Positions 21,324 through 32,722 of a stretch of DNA of 64,000 bases are shown one piece after another. The notes below the pieces were generated by a model. That model was not told the origin of the DNA, did not search any database, and was given only the letters and a program-made list of their open reading frames with translations. Made by a program: the position numbers and the translations under genes. This stretch comes from Linderina pennispora (taxonomy: Eukaryota > Kickxellomycota > Kickxellomycetes > Kickxellales > Kickxellaceae). Numbering within the stretch: position 1 is the first letter of the stretch; each line of letters starts with the position of its first letter. Location: positions 1,116,001 through 1,180,000 of the forward strand of contig NW_024468253.1 of the NCBI RefSeq assembly GCF_002104995.1. Direction: 5' to 3'.

Positions 21324-23089
21324 ATGGCAACGGAGCACGAAGGTACTGATACGACAGCTACCAGTGGCAAGGCAACAACCGCCGCAAGGAAGATTGAGTC
21401 CCCGGGCCTATTGACACCAACCACGTCGAAATCCAGGGTCAAACTCTCGGCGACTGTGATTCGAGCATTACTTGCCACGGCTGCGAAGACTGAGGTCAAG
21501 GCAGCTGAAACAGGTATCAATGTGGAAAAAATTTGGCCAGCTGATACCACCACTGCAGATGAGGTTGCGTCGAGTGCCAAGACTGCGGACACCCAGCTCC
21601 CTGCCACCGCCTTGGTGCCTGGCTTCCTGCAGGAGCTGTATGGGCACCAGATTGAGGCCTGCAGCCTAATGGGCGAGCTTGAGCACAGTTCCTCCCATGG
21701 CGGTGTACTGGCAGACGAAGCTGGACTGGGCAGGAGGGTCTCATTGGTGGCACATATTCTTAAGAGCAAGTCGGGCTGCGCTATTGGCAGTAATGGGTAC
21801 AACACTCTCATTGTTGTGAGGAACGAAGCTGGCATTGAGCAGTGGGAGGCAGCCTGCAAGGAGATGCTTGAGCCCGGTGCGCTACGCATATCTAGGAACC
21901 ATGGCAAGAGCCGGCTGAGTGCCAGCCAGATGTGCAAACACGATATCGTTATCACGACCTCCGGAATCCTCCGGAATTCCTCGGCGAGCAATGCGCTCTT
22001 TGCAAACGAGTGGCACCGTGTAGTTGTGGACCACCACATGCCTATTAGGCAAAATACACCGACAAACACGGCGTGCCAGAAATTGACTGCCAAGAATCGC
22101 TGGTTTGTGGATGAGAACCCGACCAAGTACAACATGGACTCTGTTTTGGATATCTGCAAGTTCTTGGAAATTGCAGTGCCAGAAATGCGCGGCGAAAGTG
22201 CGCCTCTGTCCCGTCTTGACAAGTTCATGATCAGACGTCTATGGAAGGACACCAAAACTCTGACGCTGGAAGTTAAGGAGGAGAAGATCAGCGTTGAACT
22301 GCCCGCGGATATACTCAAGGCATACGACCTCCTCTCAGACCTCATTGTGAACCATGCACGGATTTTTCAGTCGCACGCTTGAGTCGCCCGAGAGACTTCA
22401 TGTTGCGAGGGCAAATGCTCAAAGGCGGTTTGTTGCACACCCGGTGATCGCCATGACGGCTAATCTGAACGACAAGCTTGGCAAGCTGATCGAGTTCGAC
22501 CCGGAAACCTTTAGTAGCGACGTCTGCGAGCTTAAGAGGATCGTGGGCGAGTACAGGTCGATGAATCTTCTCTCCACTGCATGGCACACGGGCCTCACCC
22601 AAGGTTTCGGCCATTGTCTCGACGCTGATGGGTGAACGCAAGAGCGACAAAAACCTGAAGGCGCTTGTGTGTGTCGATGCACGCAGCATGGTCTATATCA
22701 TTGCTGACCACCTGAAGCGCTCCGGCTTCCAGACATTCATGTCTAGCTGCGACCTCACGGGCGAAGTATGTCAGAGGAATGTCCAGGAGTTCAAGAATGC
22801 GACACGGCCTGCTGTTCTTATCTCCACGTCGCTCATTTCCGACAGCGCCTACGACTTGAGCTGCGCTTCGATGATCGTACTGGAATCGCCTTGGTGGCAT
22901 CCAGCACGCATTAAGGGCTGTGTCGCCCGTGTTGCCAATGCGAGTCAGAAGCGTTCGTCGATAAAGGTTTTCCATATCCATGCCGCCGGAACCATCGACG
23001 ACAGAGTGGAAAGGAATTCAGAGGTGCACAGGGATTCGGTGGGAGTCAAATGGCCCCAAATCATTCGTCCCGTCGCTGCTGTTGCGTGA
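21324..23089 (+). CDS. SNF2-family helicase-like protein with eroded ATPase motifs
   Basis: About 588 residues. The order of SNF2 motifs is recognisable: YGHQIEACSLM (Q-motif region), GVLADEAGLGRRVSLVAHI (motif I), TLIVVRNEAGIEQWEAA (Ia), HDIVITTSGIL, EWHRVVVDHHMP (II) and LDKFMIRRLW. The second lobe has KALVCVDARSMVYIIADHL, VLISTSLISDSAYDLSCAS (V), ESPWWHPARIKGCVARVANAS (VI) and GTIDDRV. It is nearest in style to Rad16/HLTF/ULS1 relatives but no RING finger is seen. Key catalytic positions are lost: GKT is GRR (137-138), DEGH is DHHM (236-239), and the second Arg of motif VI is absent. ATP-driven translocation is therefore doubtful. Frame breaks lie near 22375 and 22615. The Thr/Ala-rich N-terminus (about 90 residues) appears disordered. 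Confidence 0.72.
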
Positions 23090-23413
23090 AATGCTAAACG
23101 TCCTCTGCATACACGGTGTATGTACTGGGATGCGACTGCTTGTAGCGACCTTATTTTATGTTTTCTATATCCTTTTTCTTTTTCATTCTTCTTATAACCG
23201 CGACACCTTCTGATGTCCCCAAGCAGCCCACTGGTTGAGCATTTCCAATGCTGATGTTCATACCGGATTCGTCTTTGTGGAGGTGGTCCATTTATAAATG
23301 GCAGCATGTGCTTAATTGCAATATGTTGAGGTTGTACGTAGCACAATTAGAACCAGATAATTACTGCAAATGTGCATTTAACTGTTCGCACGAATATCAC
23401 TTGAGGCACGTTC
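23090..23413. other. Convergent intergenic region
   Basis: About 320 bp between two convergent stop codons; holds T-rich stretches that could serve as 3'-end signals. No gene seen. Confidence 0.4.
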
Positions 23414-25626
23414 CTAGCACGGTGCACTGACAAAGCGGGGGTTGATATACAGCTTTCCGCTCTTGCTGCCGCTCTCCAACATGTGTAGCGGAACCGCACG
23501 CCTCAGCATCGTCATCCACACGCCCTCGCTTTCACGATTAGCCAGCGTAATGACGAACATGCGCTCGATACCATCAACAACAATCTGAGCCGTCAGCTTG
23601 GACACCCCGTGGCGCTCGTTAATCAGGCACGCCTGGCTGATGCAGGCAGTTGGAATGAACTCGCGCACAAGCAGCCCCTGGCTTTCTTGCTCTTCAGCCT
23701 GCGCCTCTCTGGATTCCTGGCTGACGACATTAATCGACGAGGCAAAATTGAGCCCCATCCGAGTGTCCCGCGCAGGGTATTGAGTGAGGCATGGCTGCTG
23801 AAAAGGCTGTGTGGGGTGGTCTTTGGTGTGTCGAATGTCAAGACTGAGCGGCTGGAACGCTGTCACTGACGAGTGGTCGCTGGCTTTGCTGCCGAGCAGC
23901 GACTTTGAGGGGCGCAGGACAGGTGACATCTGCTGGGGCGACTCTGGTGACGACGGGCATTCGCTGCTCATCACCGACATGGACGACAAGGACTCGCGGC
24001 GCCCATTCACCTGTGCCCTCACGCTCCGCATCGACATGTGCAGATTAGAGATCGTGCGGTGCAGCTTTGACGGCGCACGCTCGAGCTTCTGTATCTGCGT
24101 ACACAGCACCAGATGGTTTTGAAACAGAAATGCTTCGAAATCTTCATACTCGACGCCGACCCGCACCGACAGCTTACCGCTAGTCAAGAGCCGGCCAGTG
24201 CTGGGCTGGATGAGACCAGCGGGAATGGGGTGCTCGAGGCGGTCAAAAAACTCGCCATGCAGACCTTCATTCTGGCGCTCGCGGGTTTCTTCGTTCGCTC
24301 GAGTAATAATGCGCTTGCTGCGGCGGATTGCCGTGTAGATTGATGGCAGCGACTGCATTTGCTCGGTCAGCTCGGGCTCATCCATGTACATGCTATCTTC
24401 ATAGGCTGCATCGACGATGCCCTGGAACATTATCGGGTACTGCGCTAGCCGCTGGATTGGCCGAAGCAGCAGTGCCGGCAGGTCAAAGGATGCGTCGAGG
24501 TCGTCTGGGATCTGGCACAGCAGTGGCAGAATTTCCTGATACGATGCCTGCGATGCGTCGCGGTTCGAGCAGTACCGGCAGTAGACATCAAAGCCAACCA
24601 TGTTCTCGTACAGCGCTCCATACAGCTGATCGCGCAGTGGCTGGGCAGCTAGATACTGGATGGACATCGACAGGCGCCGGTGCAGAGCAAGCAGCGCGTC
24701 GACGTGCAGGAAGATGGTGTCGATGTCGACAGAGGCATGCAGCCCGAGGTGCTTCCTGGCCGTATCCGAATACGCCTATAAATCGTGGCTGGACAATGGT
24801 GATTAGCTAGCGAACATTGTGCGCCTCCGCACCAACTATATCGGGGCATTGTTGTCGCATATGGAATCTGCATCACATGCATAGGTGAGCTTACCTTTAG
24901 CCGCTCCAGGTCCTGCACGTACGCCACCTCGGTCCTCGACAGCTCCATGGCCAGCTCGGCGTATCTTGGAGCGCCCTTGCCCACTGCGGCAACCGGATAA
25001 AGCGTGTTGGGGCGGACGAACCTGGAGTCAAAATCGGCCAGCTTCCCGCACGCTTGCAAGGCATCGACAATCCCCGCAACCACACTAAGCGTACGCTCCA
25101 GGTCCTCATCGCAGTCGCAGATATCGAATCCGGGGAACGCCTCCAGAACATCCTCCGTGGTCAGCTCGGCACGCACACAGCCGTTCCAGAACAGCCATGT
25201 CTGATACGACTCGTACGACCCGTCCTCGGACTTTTCGTACAGGTCTATTGTGCTAATGAACGGGCTCGCTAGCTCATTCAGAAGGATGTTGAGCGTGTAG
25301 CCGTGCGCGAACAGAGTGCGGAGTGGGTCCCGCGGGTCGCGGATTGGCTGGGCACCTTTGTTCATCTCGTCGACAAGAATGGGGTAGAGGAACGTGGAGA
25401 TGCTAGGGAGACGCAGCAGGCGCTCTATCAGCACTACGGTGTGCTCGTACGGCGACATGTATGCGGGCCGCGCCTTGGCCTGGGCGGGCGGCGGTTTGGT
25501 CTCGGGCTCAAAGCATATGGGCTGCGGGAATGTGCGCTGTGACCGTGGGAGCTGGAGAAATGTAGGCGAAATATCAACTCTGAACAAGCTAAACTTGGCC
25601 TTGATGAGCTTAAAGGACTTGTACAT
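23414..25626 (-). CDS. CDC24-like Rho guanine-nucleotide exchange factor
   Basis: A Dbl-family exchange factor predicted to activate Cdc42/Rho GTPases in polarity. Exon 1 (25626-24895, 244 codons) holds a CDC24-type helical N-terminal domain (SPYEHTVVLIERLLRLPSIS; DPRDPLRTLFAHGYTLNILL). It then begins the DH domain (LSRTEVAYVQDLERLK). An intron follows at 24777-24894 (GTAAGC...TATAG, phase 0). Exon 2 (24776-23414) continues the DH domain: HLGLHASVDI, IFLHVDALLALHRRLSMSIQ, PALLLRPIQRLAQYPIMFQG. A PH domain follows (SGKLSVRVGVEYEDFEAFLF ... RMFVITLANRESEGVWMTML) whose two halves are separated by about 150 Ser-rich residues. One frame break is near 24720 (an extra A). The C-terminus ends right after the PH domain; no PB1 domain, normally present in Cdc24, is visible. 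Strong for DH-PH; the exact orthologue is less certain. Confidence 0.78.
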
Positions 25627-26651
25627 GTGATTTGGCCTAGAATATTATGAAGGTGGTAGCAAAAAAAGTATAAGAATTACAAACAGAGAATATGGAAGGT
25701 AGGAAATGTTTACAGAACGAAGACAGGGGCAGGGCACTCCTTTTTGTATGTCACAGCTCTCAGAGCTACTTTCATCGCCCACCATAGCTGCCCAGCGGCA
25801 CCTGAGGCGTGAGGCAGTCTTCCGAACAGGCCAGCCCGCCTGCCTGTCCCGAATAGACGCGGTCTATATGTTGTGTTACGAAATTGATAGGAAAAAGTGA
25901 TTTCCTTGCAGCCCCCTGTTTATTTCGGACAACCACATGTAGGTCACTGGGCCATAGGATAAAAAAACATCCACACGGTAAGAGAGCATATCACCTTTGT
26001 TCTCGTCGTCACTGTGAAGAGCAGGACCGGTTTTCCCTGCGACCTGTGCATATCAGCCAGTCTGGGAAAGGCCACAGTATGAAGGATGTACAAGGACAAG
26101 CACGACTTGCAGGCACTGTTGAATCCCCGATCGCGCCAGAGGAGCAAGCAGAAATCTCCCTGATACAAGGGGATGTCCATTTGCCTGCGCGTGTATTTTG
26201 TTGGGAAAGGCGTCTGCCCTCTGCGCCCACAGTCGATGCCAGTGGGCAGAAGGGATGCGGTCATTATCTCTGCATCATCCAAGTAGACGAATGGCAGCAG
26301 CACTGCGATTACGCATGTGTGGAAAAGGCTGCCCCACACTGACTGCAGCGTTCCCTCCCTCATCCCGCATTCGTTGCGGTCTCGCAGATCTTTGAGACCG
26401 AAGCGTGAAAGGGCATGATTTTCCAAGCAGTTCGCATGTCAAGCACATGCTGGGCTGGGGAGGGGAGCAGAGGAGGCTGCGCAACAACAGGCCCACGCTC
26501 TGAATGTGGTATGCCCAATCAGTCTTTAAGATGTCTTTTGAAACGAAAACACAGGCAAAAGAACCGATGAGATCTACTCCACACGCGATCTGGTGCAAGC
26601 ACAGCCATGAGGGGGCGATCTGGAATCCGCAATGGCCCATCTTTTGCGTTT
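25627..26651. other. Gene-free 1 kb stretch
   Basis: Between the RhoGEF promoter side and the eIF2-beta 3' end. Open frames of 150-180 codons exist on both strands (for example 25884-26342 plus and 25944-26426 minus). They overlap each other, are rich in Cys/Trp/Arg as expected of chance frames, and show no motif. A small unrecognised gene cannot be excluded. Confidence 0.35.
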
Positions 26652-27671
26652 TTAAGACCCGCCAGCAGCGGCAGCAGCGGCACGGGCGGCACGCCGCGAG
26701 GTGGTGGCCTGGAAACCAGCCTTGATGGGGGCGACTGTACGGGTGGATCCACACGACTCGCACTGGATAAAGTAGAGACGACCCTCTTTTGTCAGCACAG
26801 TCTCGCCGCTCTTGCAGGTCTTGCATGTAACGTACTCGACAATGTACCGGCGCAGCACGTTCTCGATCTGCTTCTGCTGGAAGCGACCCTTGATGACCAG
26901 GCGGCCCGAGCCGTCGATGGAGCCGGAGGTACCCAGCTCAGCGAACAGGAACTGGATCACGTGCTCAGGCGGACGATGCATGCGCTTGCAGATATCGTTG
27001 AGGTTGGCAAACACACTGCGCTTGTTGCCGTCGCGCACGACCTGCGGCGGCACAATGGTATACTTGCGCTTCTCGCCGGCCAGATCGGGGTTGTTCTCGC
27101 GCAGCACCTGGTAGAACCGCGTCAGCAGCTCCTCGTACGTGTAGTCGCGGTCTGTGCCCAGCCACGGCTCGCCAGCCTTGGTTGTCGACGCGCTCTCGGC
27201 ATCGTCGGCGTCGTCGCCGAGCTCGGCCTCGAACGCAGCCAGGTTCTTCTTCGACTTCTTCTTCTTCTTCTTCATCGACGACAGGTCGAACATGTCTGCG
27301 TCAGCAGGCTCGCCCTCGTCCTCGTCGGCATCGTCGAATGTCACCTTCTTCGACTTCTTTTTCTTCTTCTTCAGGTCAGCAAAGGCGTCCTCGCCGTCCT
27401 CGCCGTCCTCTCCGGTAGCGGCACTGGTCGACGCCTCGTTCTCGGCGAGCTCATCAAAGCCAAGGGCCTTCTTTCCCTTCTTCTTCTTTTTCTTCATTGA
27501 CGACAGATCAAAAGCATCCTCGTCATTCTACAGGCAAGAGCGAAAATTCAGTCAGTGTTTGCTGAGGTGCGGACCACATGCGCAATCAAGCCCCGCCTTC
27601 ATACGTACAGTGGGCTCCTGGTCGTCGATTTTGGTCTTCTCGAGCTTTTGCGTAATCTCTGAATCGCTCAT
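26652..27671 (-). CDS. SUI3: Translation initiation factor eIF2 subunit beta
   Basis: eIF2-beta is part of the eIF2 ternary complex delivering initiator tRNA. Exon 1 (27671-27609) encodes [21 protein letters not shown]. An 81 bp intron (27528-27608, GTACGT...TAG) follows, then exon 2 (27527-26652). The protein has 312 residues. The N-terminal half has three polylysine blocks ([27 protein letters not shown]), the K-boxes that bind eIF5 and eIF2B-epsilon. The C-terminal core has [57 protein letters not shown] and a C4 zinc ribbon (CKTCKSGET...QCESC). It ends in an Ala-rich tail. No frame breaks. It is divergently arranged with UBA1. Confidence 0.95.
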
Positions 27672-28037
27672 TGTCGCTGTGGGTTTCGTTATAGAGCGTA
27701 TAATAGCTTTTTTAAAAGAGCGGGCAACAGAACAGAAAATTGCAACCAAAATTTGCCGTGAGAATGCCAGCTCTAAGTGACCCACACTCGTTGAGGAGGG
27801 GCCTGGCGCAAGGGGTGCCGCAGGTTGAAATTTTCGGTTCAGGAGCCGAGCCGAGCTGGTGGCAGCAGATCGGTTTAGTCAGCGTGTAGGAGAGCGAAAC
27901 GTCATTTCCCGCCCACCCCGTGTGCCAGCGAGACCAGCAGAAAAATCACTTGGCCGCAGACACGCTCTTCACGGACCTTCTCTCCAGCTAATTATTTTCT
28001 CTTCACCACTCCAATCCACCTTATTCTATTGCAACAA
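27672..28037. other. Divergent promoter region of eIF2-beta and UBA1
   Basis: 366 bp between two divergent start codons of housekeeping genes. No consensus TATA box at the usual distance on either side. Pyrimidine-rich just before the UBA1 ATG. Confidence 0.5.
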
Positions 28038-31000
28038 ATGACCGATAACAACAAGAGCACCAGTAGCCAAGTCGAAATCGACGAGGGCCTGTACTCGCGC
28101 CAGCTGTAAGTACCGCAATTCGAAATCAGTGATTCTGCCGCTGAAACAGTGGTTCTGTATGCTAATGCTCTTGAAACACTTCTAGCTACGTGCTGGGCGT
28201 GGATGCCATGAAGAAGATGAGCGCGTCGAACGTGCTGATCATCGGACTGCGCGGCCTCGGATGCGAGATTGCAAAGAACGTTATCCTGGCTGGCGTCAAG
28301 AGCGTCACGCTTTATGACCCGGCGCCCGTCGAGCTGCGCGACCTGTCGTCACAGTTCTTCCTTCACGAGGAGGATGTGGGCAAGCGCCGCGACGAGGTAA
28401 CTGCGCCGCGCCTGGCCGAGCTCAACCAGTACGTGCCGACGTCGGTGTTTGGCGGCTCGCTCACGCCCGCGGATCTGAAGGCGTTCAGCTGCGTCGTTGT
28501 CACGGAAATGCCACTGCTGCAGCAGCTCGAGTTTAGCGAAGCAGCGCATGCCAACGGAATCTACTATATCTCGACGGAGCTGCGTGGCCTGTTTGGCTAC
28601 GCCTTCAACGACTTTGGCGAAAACTTTGTTGTGGTTGATCCCACAGGCGAGGAGCCGCTGTCGGGCATGGTTGCCAGTATCGAGAAGAGCGCTGAGGGCG
28701 TCGTCACGTGCCTGGACGAGACACGCCATGGCCTCGAGGACGGGCAGTTTGTCACGTTCACTGAAGTGCAGGGCATGGGCGAGCTTAACGGCTGCGAGCC
28801 GCGCCAGGTCAAGGTCCTGGGACCCTACACGTTCAGCATCGGTGACACCACAGTGTTCGGCGACTATGTGCGCGGTGGTCTGTTCCAGCAGGTCAAGCAG
28901 CCAGTCACAGTCAACTTCACATCGCTCAAGGACGCCCTGGAGAACCCCGAGTTCCTGGTTTCGGACTTTGCCAAATTCGACCGTCCCGCACAGTACCACG
29001 TTGGCTTCCAAGCCCTGCATGCCTTTGCTGCTGCCAACGGCGGCAAGCTGCCCCGGCCCGGCAACGATGCCGACGCGGCCGAGGTGCTGCGCCTGGCCAA
29101 CGGGATCAACGATAAATGGTCGCAGAAGACCGAGCTCGACGCCGAGCTGCTGAAGAAGCTATCGTACCAGGCCCAGGGCGACCTGTCCCCGATGGTCGCT
29201 GTGTTTGGCGGTCTGGTCGCTCAGGAGGTGCTGAAGGCGTGCACAGGCAAGTTCTCGCCAATCAAGAACTTTATGTACTTTGACTCGCTCGAGTCCCTGC
29301 CTGTCGGCTTCGAGCCCTCCGAGGAGGATCTCGCTCCAATCGGCTCGCGGTACGACGGCCAGATTGCAGTCTTTGGCCGCAAGTTCCATGAGAAGATCAC
29401 AAACTTCCGCGAGTTCCTGGTCGGCTCTGGCGCTATCGGCTGCGAGATGCTGAAGAACTGGGCGATGATGGGCCTGGCCACCGGTCCGCAGGGTGTCATC
29501 CACATCACTGATATGGATACCATTGAAAAGAGCAACCTCAACCGCCAGTTCCTGTTCCGCCCTGGTGATGTCGGCAAGCTCAAGTCCGAGACTGCGTCGG
29601 CCGCTGTGGTTGCCATGAACCCCGAGCTCAAGGGCAAGATCCAGACGCACCAGGACCGCGTTGGAGCCGAGACCGAGGCCGTGTACAATGACTCGTTCTT
29701 TGAAGGCATCGATGGCGTGACCAACGCGCTTGACAACGTTGAGGCTCGCCAGTACATGGACCGCCGCTGCGTCTTCTACCGCAAGCCGCTGCTCGAGTCT
29801 GGCACGCTAGGCACCAAGGGTAACACGCAGGTTGTTGTGCCATTCCTGACCGAGTCGTACTCGGCCAGCCGCGACCCGCCCGAGAAGTCGATTCCGATGT
29901 GTACGCTCAAGAACTTCCCGAACGCCATCGAGCACACCATCCAGTGGGCACGCGACCTGTTTGCTGGGCTGTTTGCCCAGCCAGCCGAGAACGTCAATGC
30001 GTTCCTGTCGACACCCAACTACATCGAGTCGGCCATGAATCCAGACCAACGAGACCAGCCAGATCGAGACGCTGACTAGCATCCGCAACTTTTTGGTTGA
30101 CGACAAGCCGCTGACATTCGACGACTGCGTCGCCTGGGGCCGCCGCCGCTTCGAGGAGCACTACAACAATGCTATCCTGCAGCTGCTGTACAACTTCCCC
30201 AAGGACTCGGTCACAAGCTCGGGCCAGCTGTTCTGGTCGCCGCCCAAGCGCGCTCCGGATGCCATTGCCTTTGACGCGTCGAACGATCCTGCACGTTGAC
30301 TTTGTCACTGCTGCCGCCAATCTGCATGCCTTCAACTACGGCCTGAAGGGCAGCCGAGACCGCGAGCACATCAAGGCTGTTGCTACAGCCGTCAGCATCC
30401 CGCCCTTCGCCCCCAAGTCGGGTGTCAAGATCCAGGTCAACGAGAACGACGACAGCGGCAGCGGTGACGCCGACGCCAGCCAGCTCGACGAGCTCATCAA
30501 CTCGATGCCCGATCCCTCGAGCTTTGCGGGCGTGCGCCTGTCGCCGGCCGACTTTGAGAAGGACGACGACAGCAACTTCCACATTGACTTTATCACGGCG
30601 GCATCGAATCTGCGCGCGACCAACTACGGCATCACGCCGGCCGATCGGTTCCGCACGAAGCAGATTGCGGGCAAGATCATCCCGGCCATCGCCACGACCA
30701 CAGCGCTGGTGACTGGACTGGTGTGCCTGGAGCTGTACAAGCTGATTGGGTCGAGCTCCGGCGACAAGAAGCGGTCGATCGAGGACTACAAGAACGGCTT
30801 CGTCAACCTAGCCCTGCCGTTCTTTGGGTTCTCGGAGCCCATTGCGCCCGAGAAGCGCAAGTACAACGACACCGAGTTCAGCGACTGGGACATGTTTGAC
30901 TTTGACCACGATATCACGCTGCAGGAGCTCGTTGACTACTTCCGGAACGAGCACAACCTGGGCGTCAACATGATCAGCTCGGGTGTCAGCATGCTGTACT

Positions 31001-31185
31001 CGCCGTTCCTGAACCGCAAGAAGGCTGCCGAGCGCATGCCGATGAGGATGTCGGAGATTGTGACTAGCATCACCAAGAAGGAGATCCCCGAGCATGTCAA
31101 GTGGATTGTTCTGGTTGTCTGCTGCGACGACGACGACGACGAGGATGTCGATGTCCCCGAGGTCCGCATCAAGATTCGCACCTAG
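28038..31185 (+). CDS. UBA1: Ubiquitin-activating enzyme E1
   Basis: E1 adenylates ubiquitin and passes it, via a cysteine thioester, to E2 enzymes. Exon 1 (28038-28105) encodes [20 protein letters not shown] followed by RQ. The 80 bp intron (28106-28185, GTAAGT...TAG) splits the next Leu codon, and exon 2 continues [11 protein letters not shown]. Motifs: inactive adenylation half [12 protein letters not shown]; active half [55 protein letters not shown]; catalytic Cys in [13 protein letters not shown] (codon 29900-29902); [18 protein letters not shown]. The ubiquitin-fold domain at the C-terminus ends VRIKIRT. Two single-base frame breaks interrupt it, near 30042 (extra C) and 30290 (missing base). 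The length of about 1,020 residues is normal. As an essential gene its breaks argue for sequence error. Confidence 0.95.
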
Positions 31186-32722
31186 ATTGCTTTGCTTTAA
31201 GTCCTGTGGTGAATACAACCAGCCGATGATGGCACCATGCATTCATAGCAAAAATCAGTATAAATGCTCCAAGCAGCCAGAGGTTTGCGCCGTGTTCTTT
31301 ACCTCTACTTTTCTAATTCTCGACTCGTGCTTTTTGTATCCTTAAGTATGGAGAAGAGACCTCGTGAGCTTGACAAACTGGCCAGTGGCATGATATTTCA
31401 ACGGGTTCTTCGCATCTTTATGTATGATCCTGGGATAAAAATCGGTGCAGGTCCGCCCGGCAATGACTTTCACACATTCTACGAAAAATTATCCAAATTG
31501 CTCTTGAATATGCTGTTTTCTCGCTAATTCATGCGCCTTATGAAGCCCTAGGTATTCAACGCAATCTACACTGGTGATAGCCCCATCAAAAAAAAAGTAG
31601 CTGGAACGATCATCTATCATTATACAGATTTATATTTCCTCCAGAACACCATACCCAGTTGAGATCAAATACCAAGTCAGTCATCGACTGTAGGAGGATA
31701 GCTTATGCATAATGGCTATATGTATATAGGTTAATCTAGGGGATGGGTGGTTATCGGGTATATGGAAAAATAATTTAACAATATGACCGAGGGGAAGAAG
31801 GGAAGCTGGTTGTCTGCCTGAGCCTTTGCACATAGGCATTTCGGCCATGCCCATGGTGGCGCAAGGGACTCCAAGCCATAAATGACAACAAATAATACCT
31901 TTCAATAATCGAAACCTTTGCGTACCCACATCGAAAATTCTGACATTTCCTTTATTAGCTTCTGTCAGATTGTTGTGAGGTTTGATGGTTTGTAAAATAT
32001 TACTATTGGAAAATTAACAGAAAACAAATAAAAAGGACCTCAGAGGTGGCTATAAGCGACCGTTTCTCATTGGAGGCTACAGGCCCTCTTCAGGGGCTTC
32101 TATCGTTGCCAAGGAATCAGCATGTTGCGCGTTTGGAGTCTGGATGTTGGCTGGTTGCTCTTCAGCTACGCCTGAACTTGATGCAATTGGGTCAGCCCTA
32201 TAACAAGCTGAGCGCCAACGTCCATGCCGCCACTTTATTGCGCCTGATACGCCATCTCATACCTTGCACTCGGTCCTCCAAGTAGATAACAATTGATATA
32301 CATATTTTTTTGTTGGTATTCAGCTAGGTAGAGGCGCAACACAGGGGTTATTGTTGACTGTGGATCAGGAAATGTATTCATCACGAGTAGCAGCAGTGTG
32401 ATTGGAAACCACAGAGACAATAGATAAACCTCTTGGGCAAATAGTACGCCACCTCTAGCCCGGCTACTTTCTCTGGATGGCATGGGCTCTACTCCATGAC
32501 AGTGGCTTCGTTCTCTCTTCACCGCTCCCCACCACCCTTGAGTTCTCACATTTGCATTGCCTCTTACTGCAACTCGAAAAACCCTATCCGAACGTCATCC
32601 CGCCCTGGCGGTCAAATATAAATATCACACCCCCGTCCACCGTCAGGACTCCCCATCCACTCCCCGTGTGTACTCCTCATCACTATATTCGTTCGTATAC
32701 CGCTATTTCAGTAGCATTTACA
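31186..32722. other. Gene-free 1.5 kb stretch and P450 promoter
   Basis: AT-richer DNA with no recognisable gene on either strand. The last 110 bp contain a TATA-like box ahead of the P450 ATG. The longest open frames (about 80-104 codons) lack motifs. Confidence 0.4.
32617..32624 (+). promoter_or_regulatory. TATA-like box upstream of the P450 gene
   Basis: TATAAATA about 105 bp before the ATG at 32723. Confidence 0.45.

Noticed and set aside
21239-22345. A 368-codon minus-strand open frame
   Set aside because: It is exactly antisense to the SNF2-like gene, has shadow composition (Ser/Leu/Val-rich) and no motif; the plus strand explains the stretch.
25884-26426. Overlapping 150-160-codon frames on both strands
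   Set aside because: Mutually antisense, no motif, no intron or promoter signals; not enough to call a gene.
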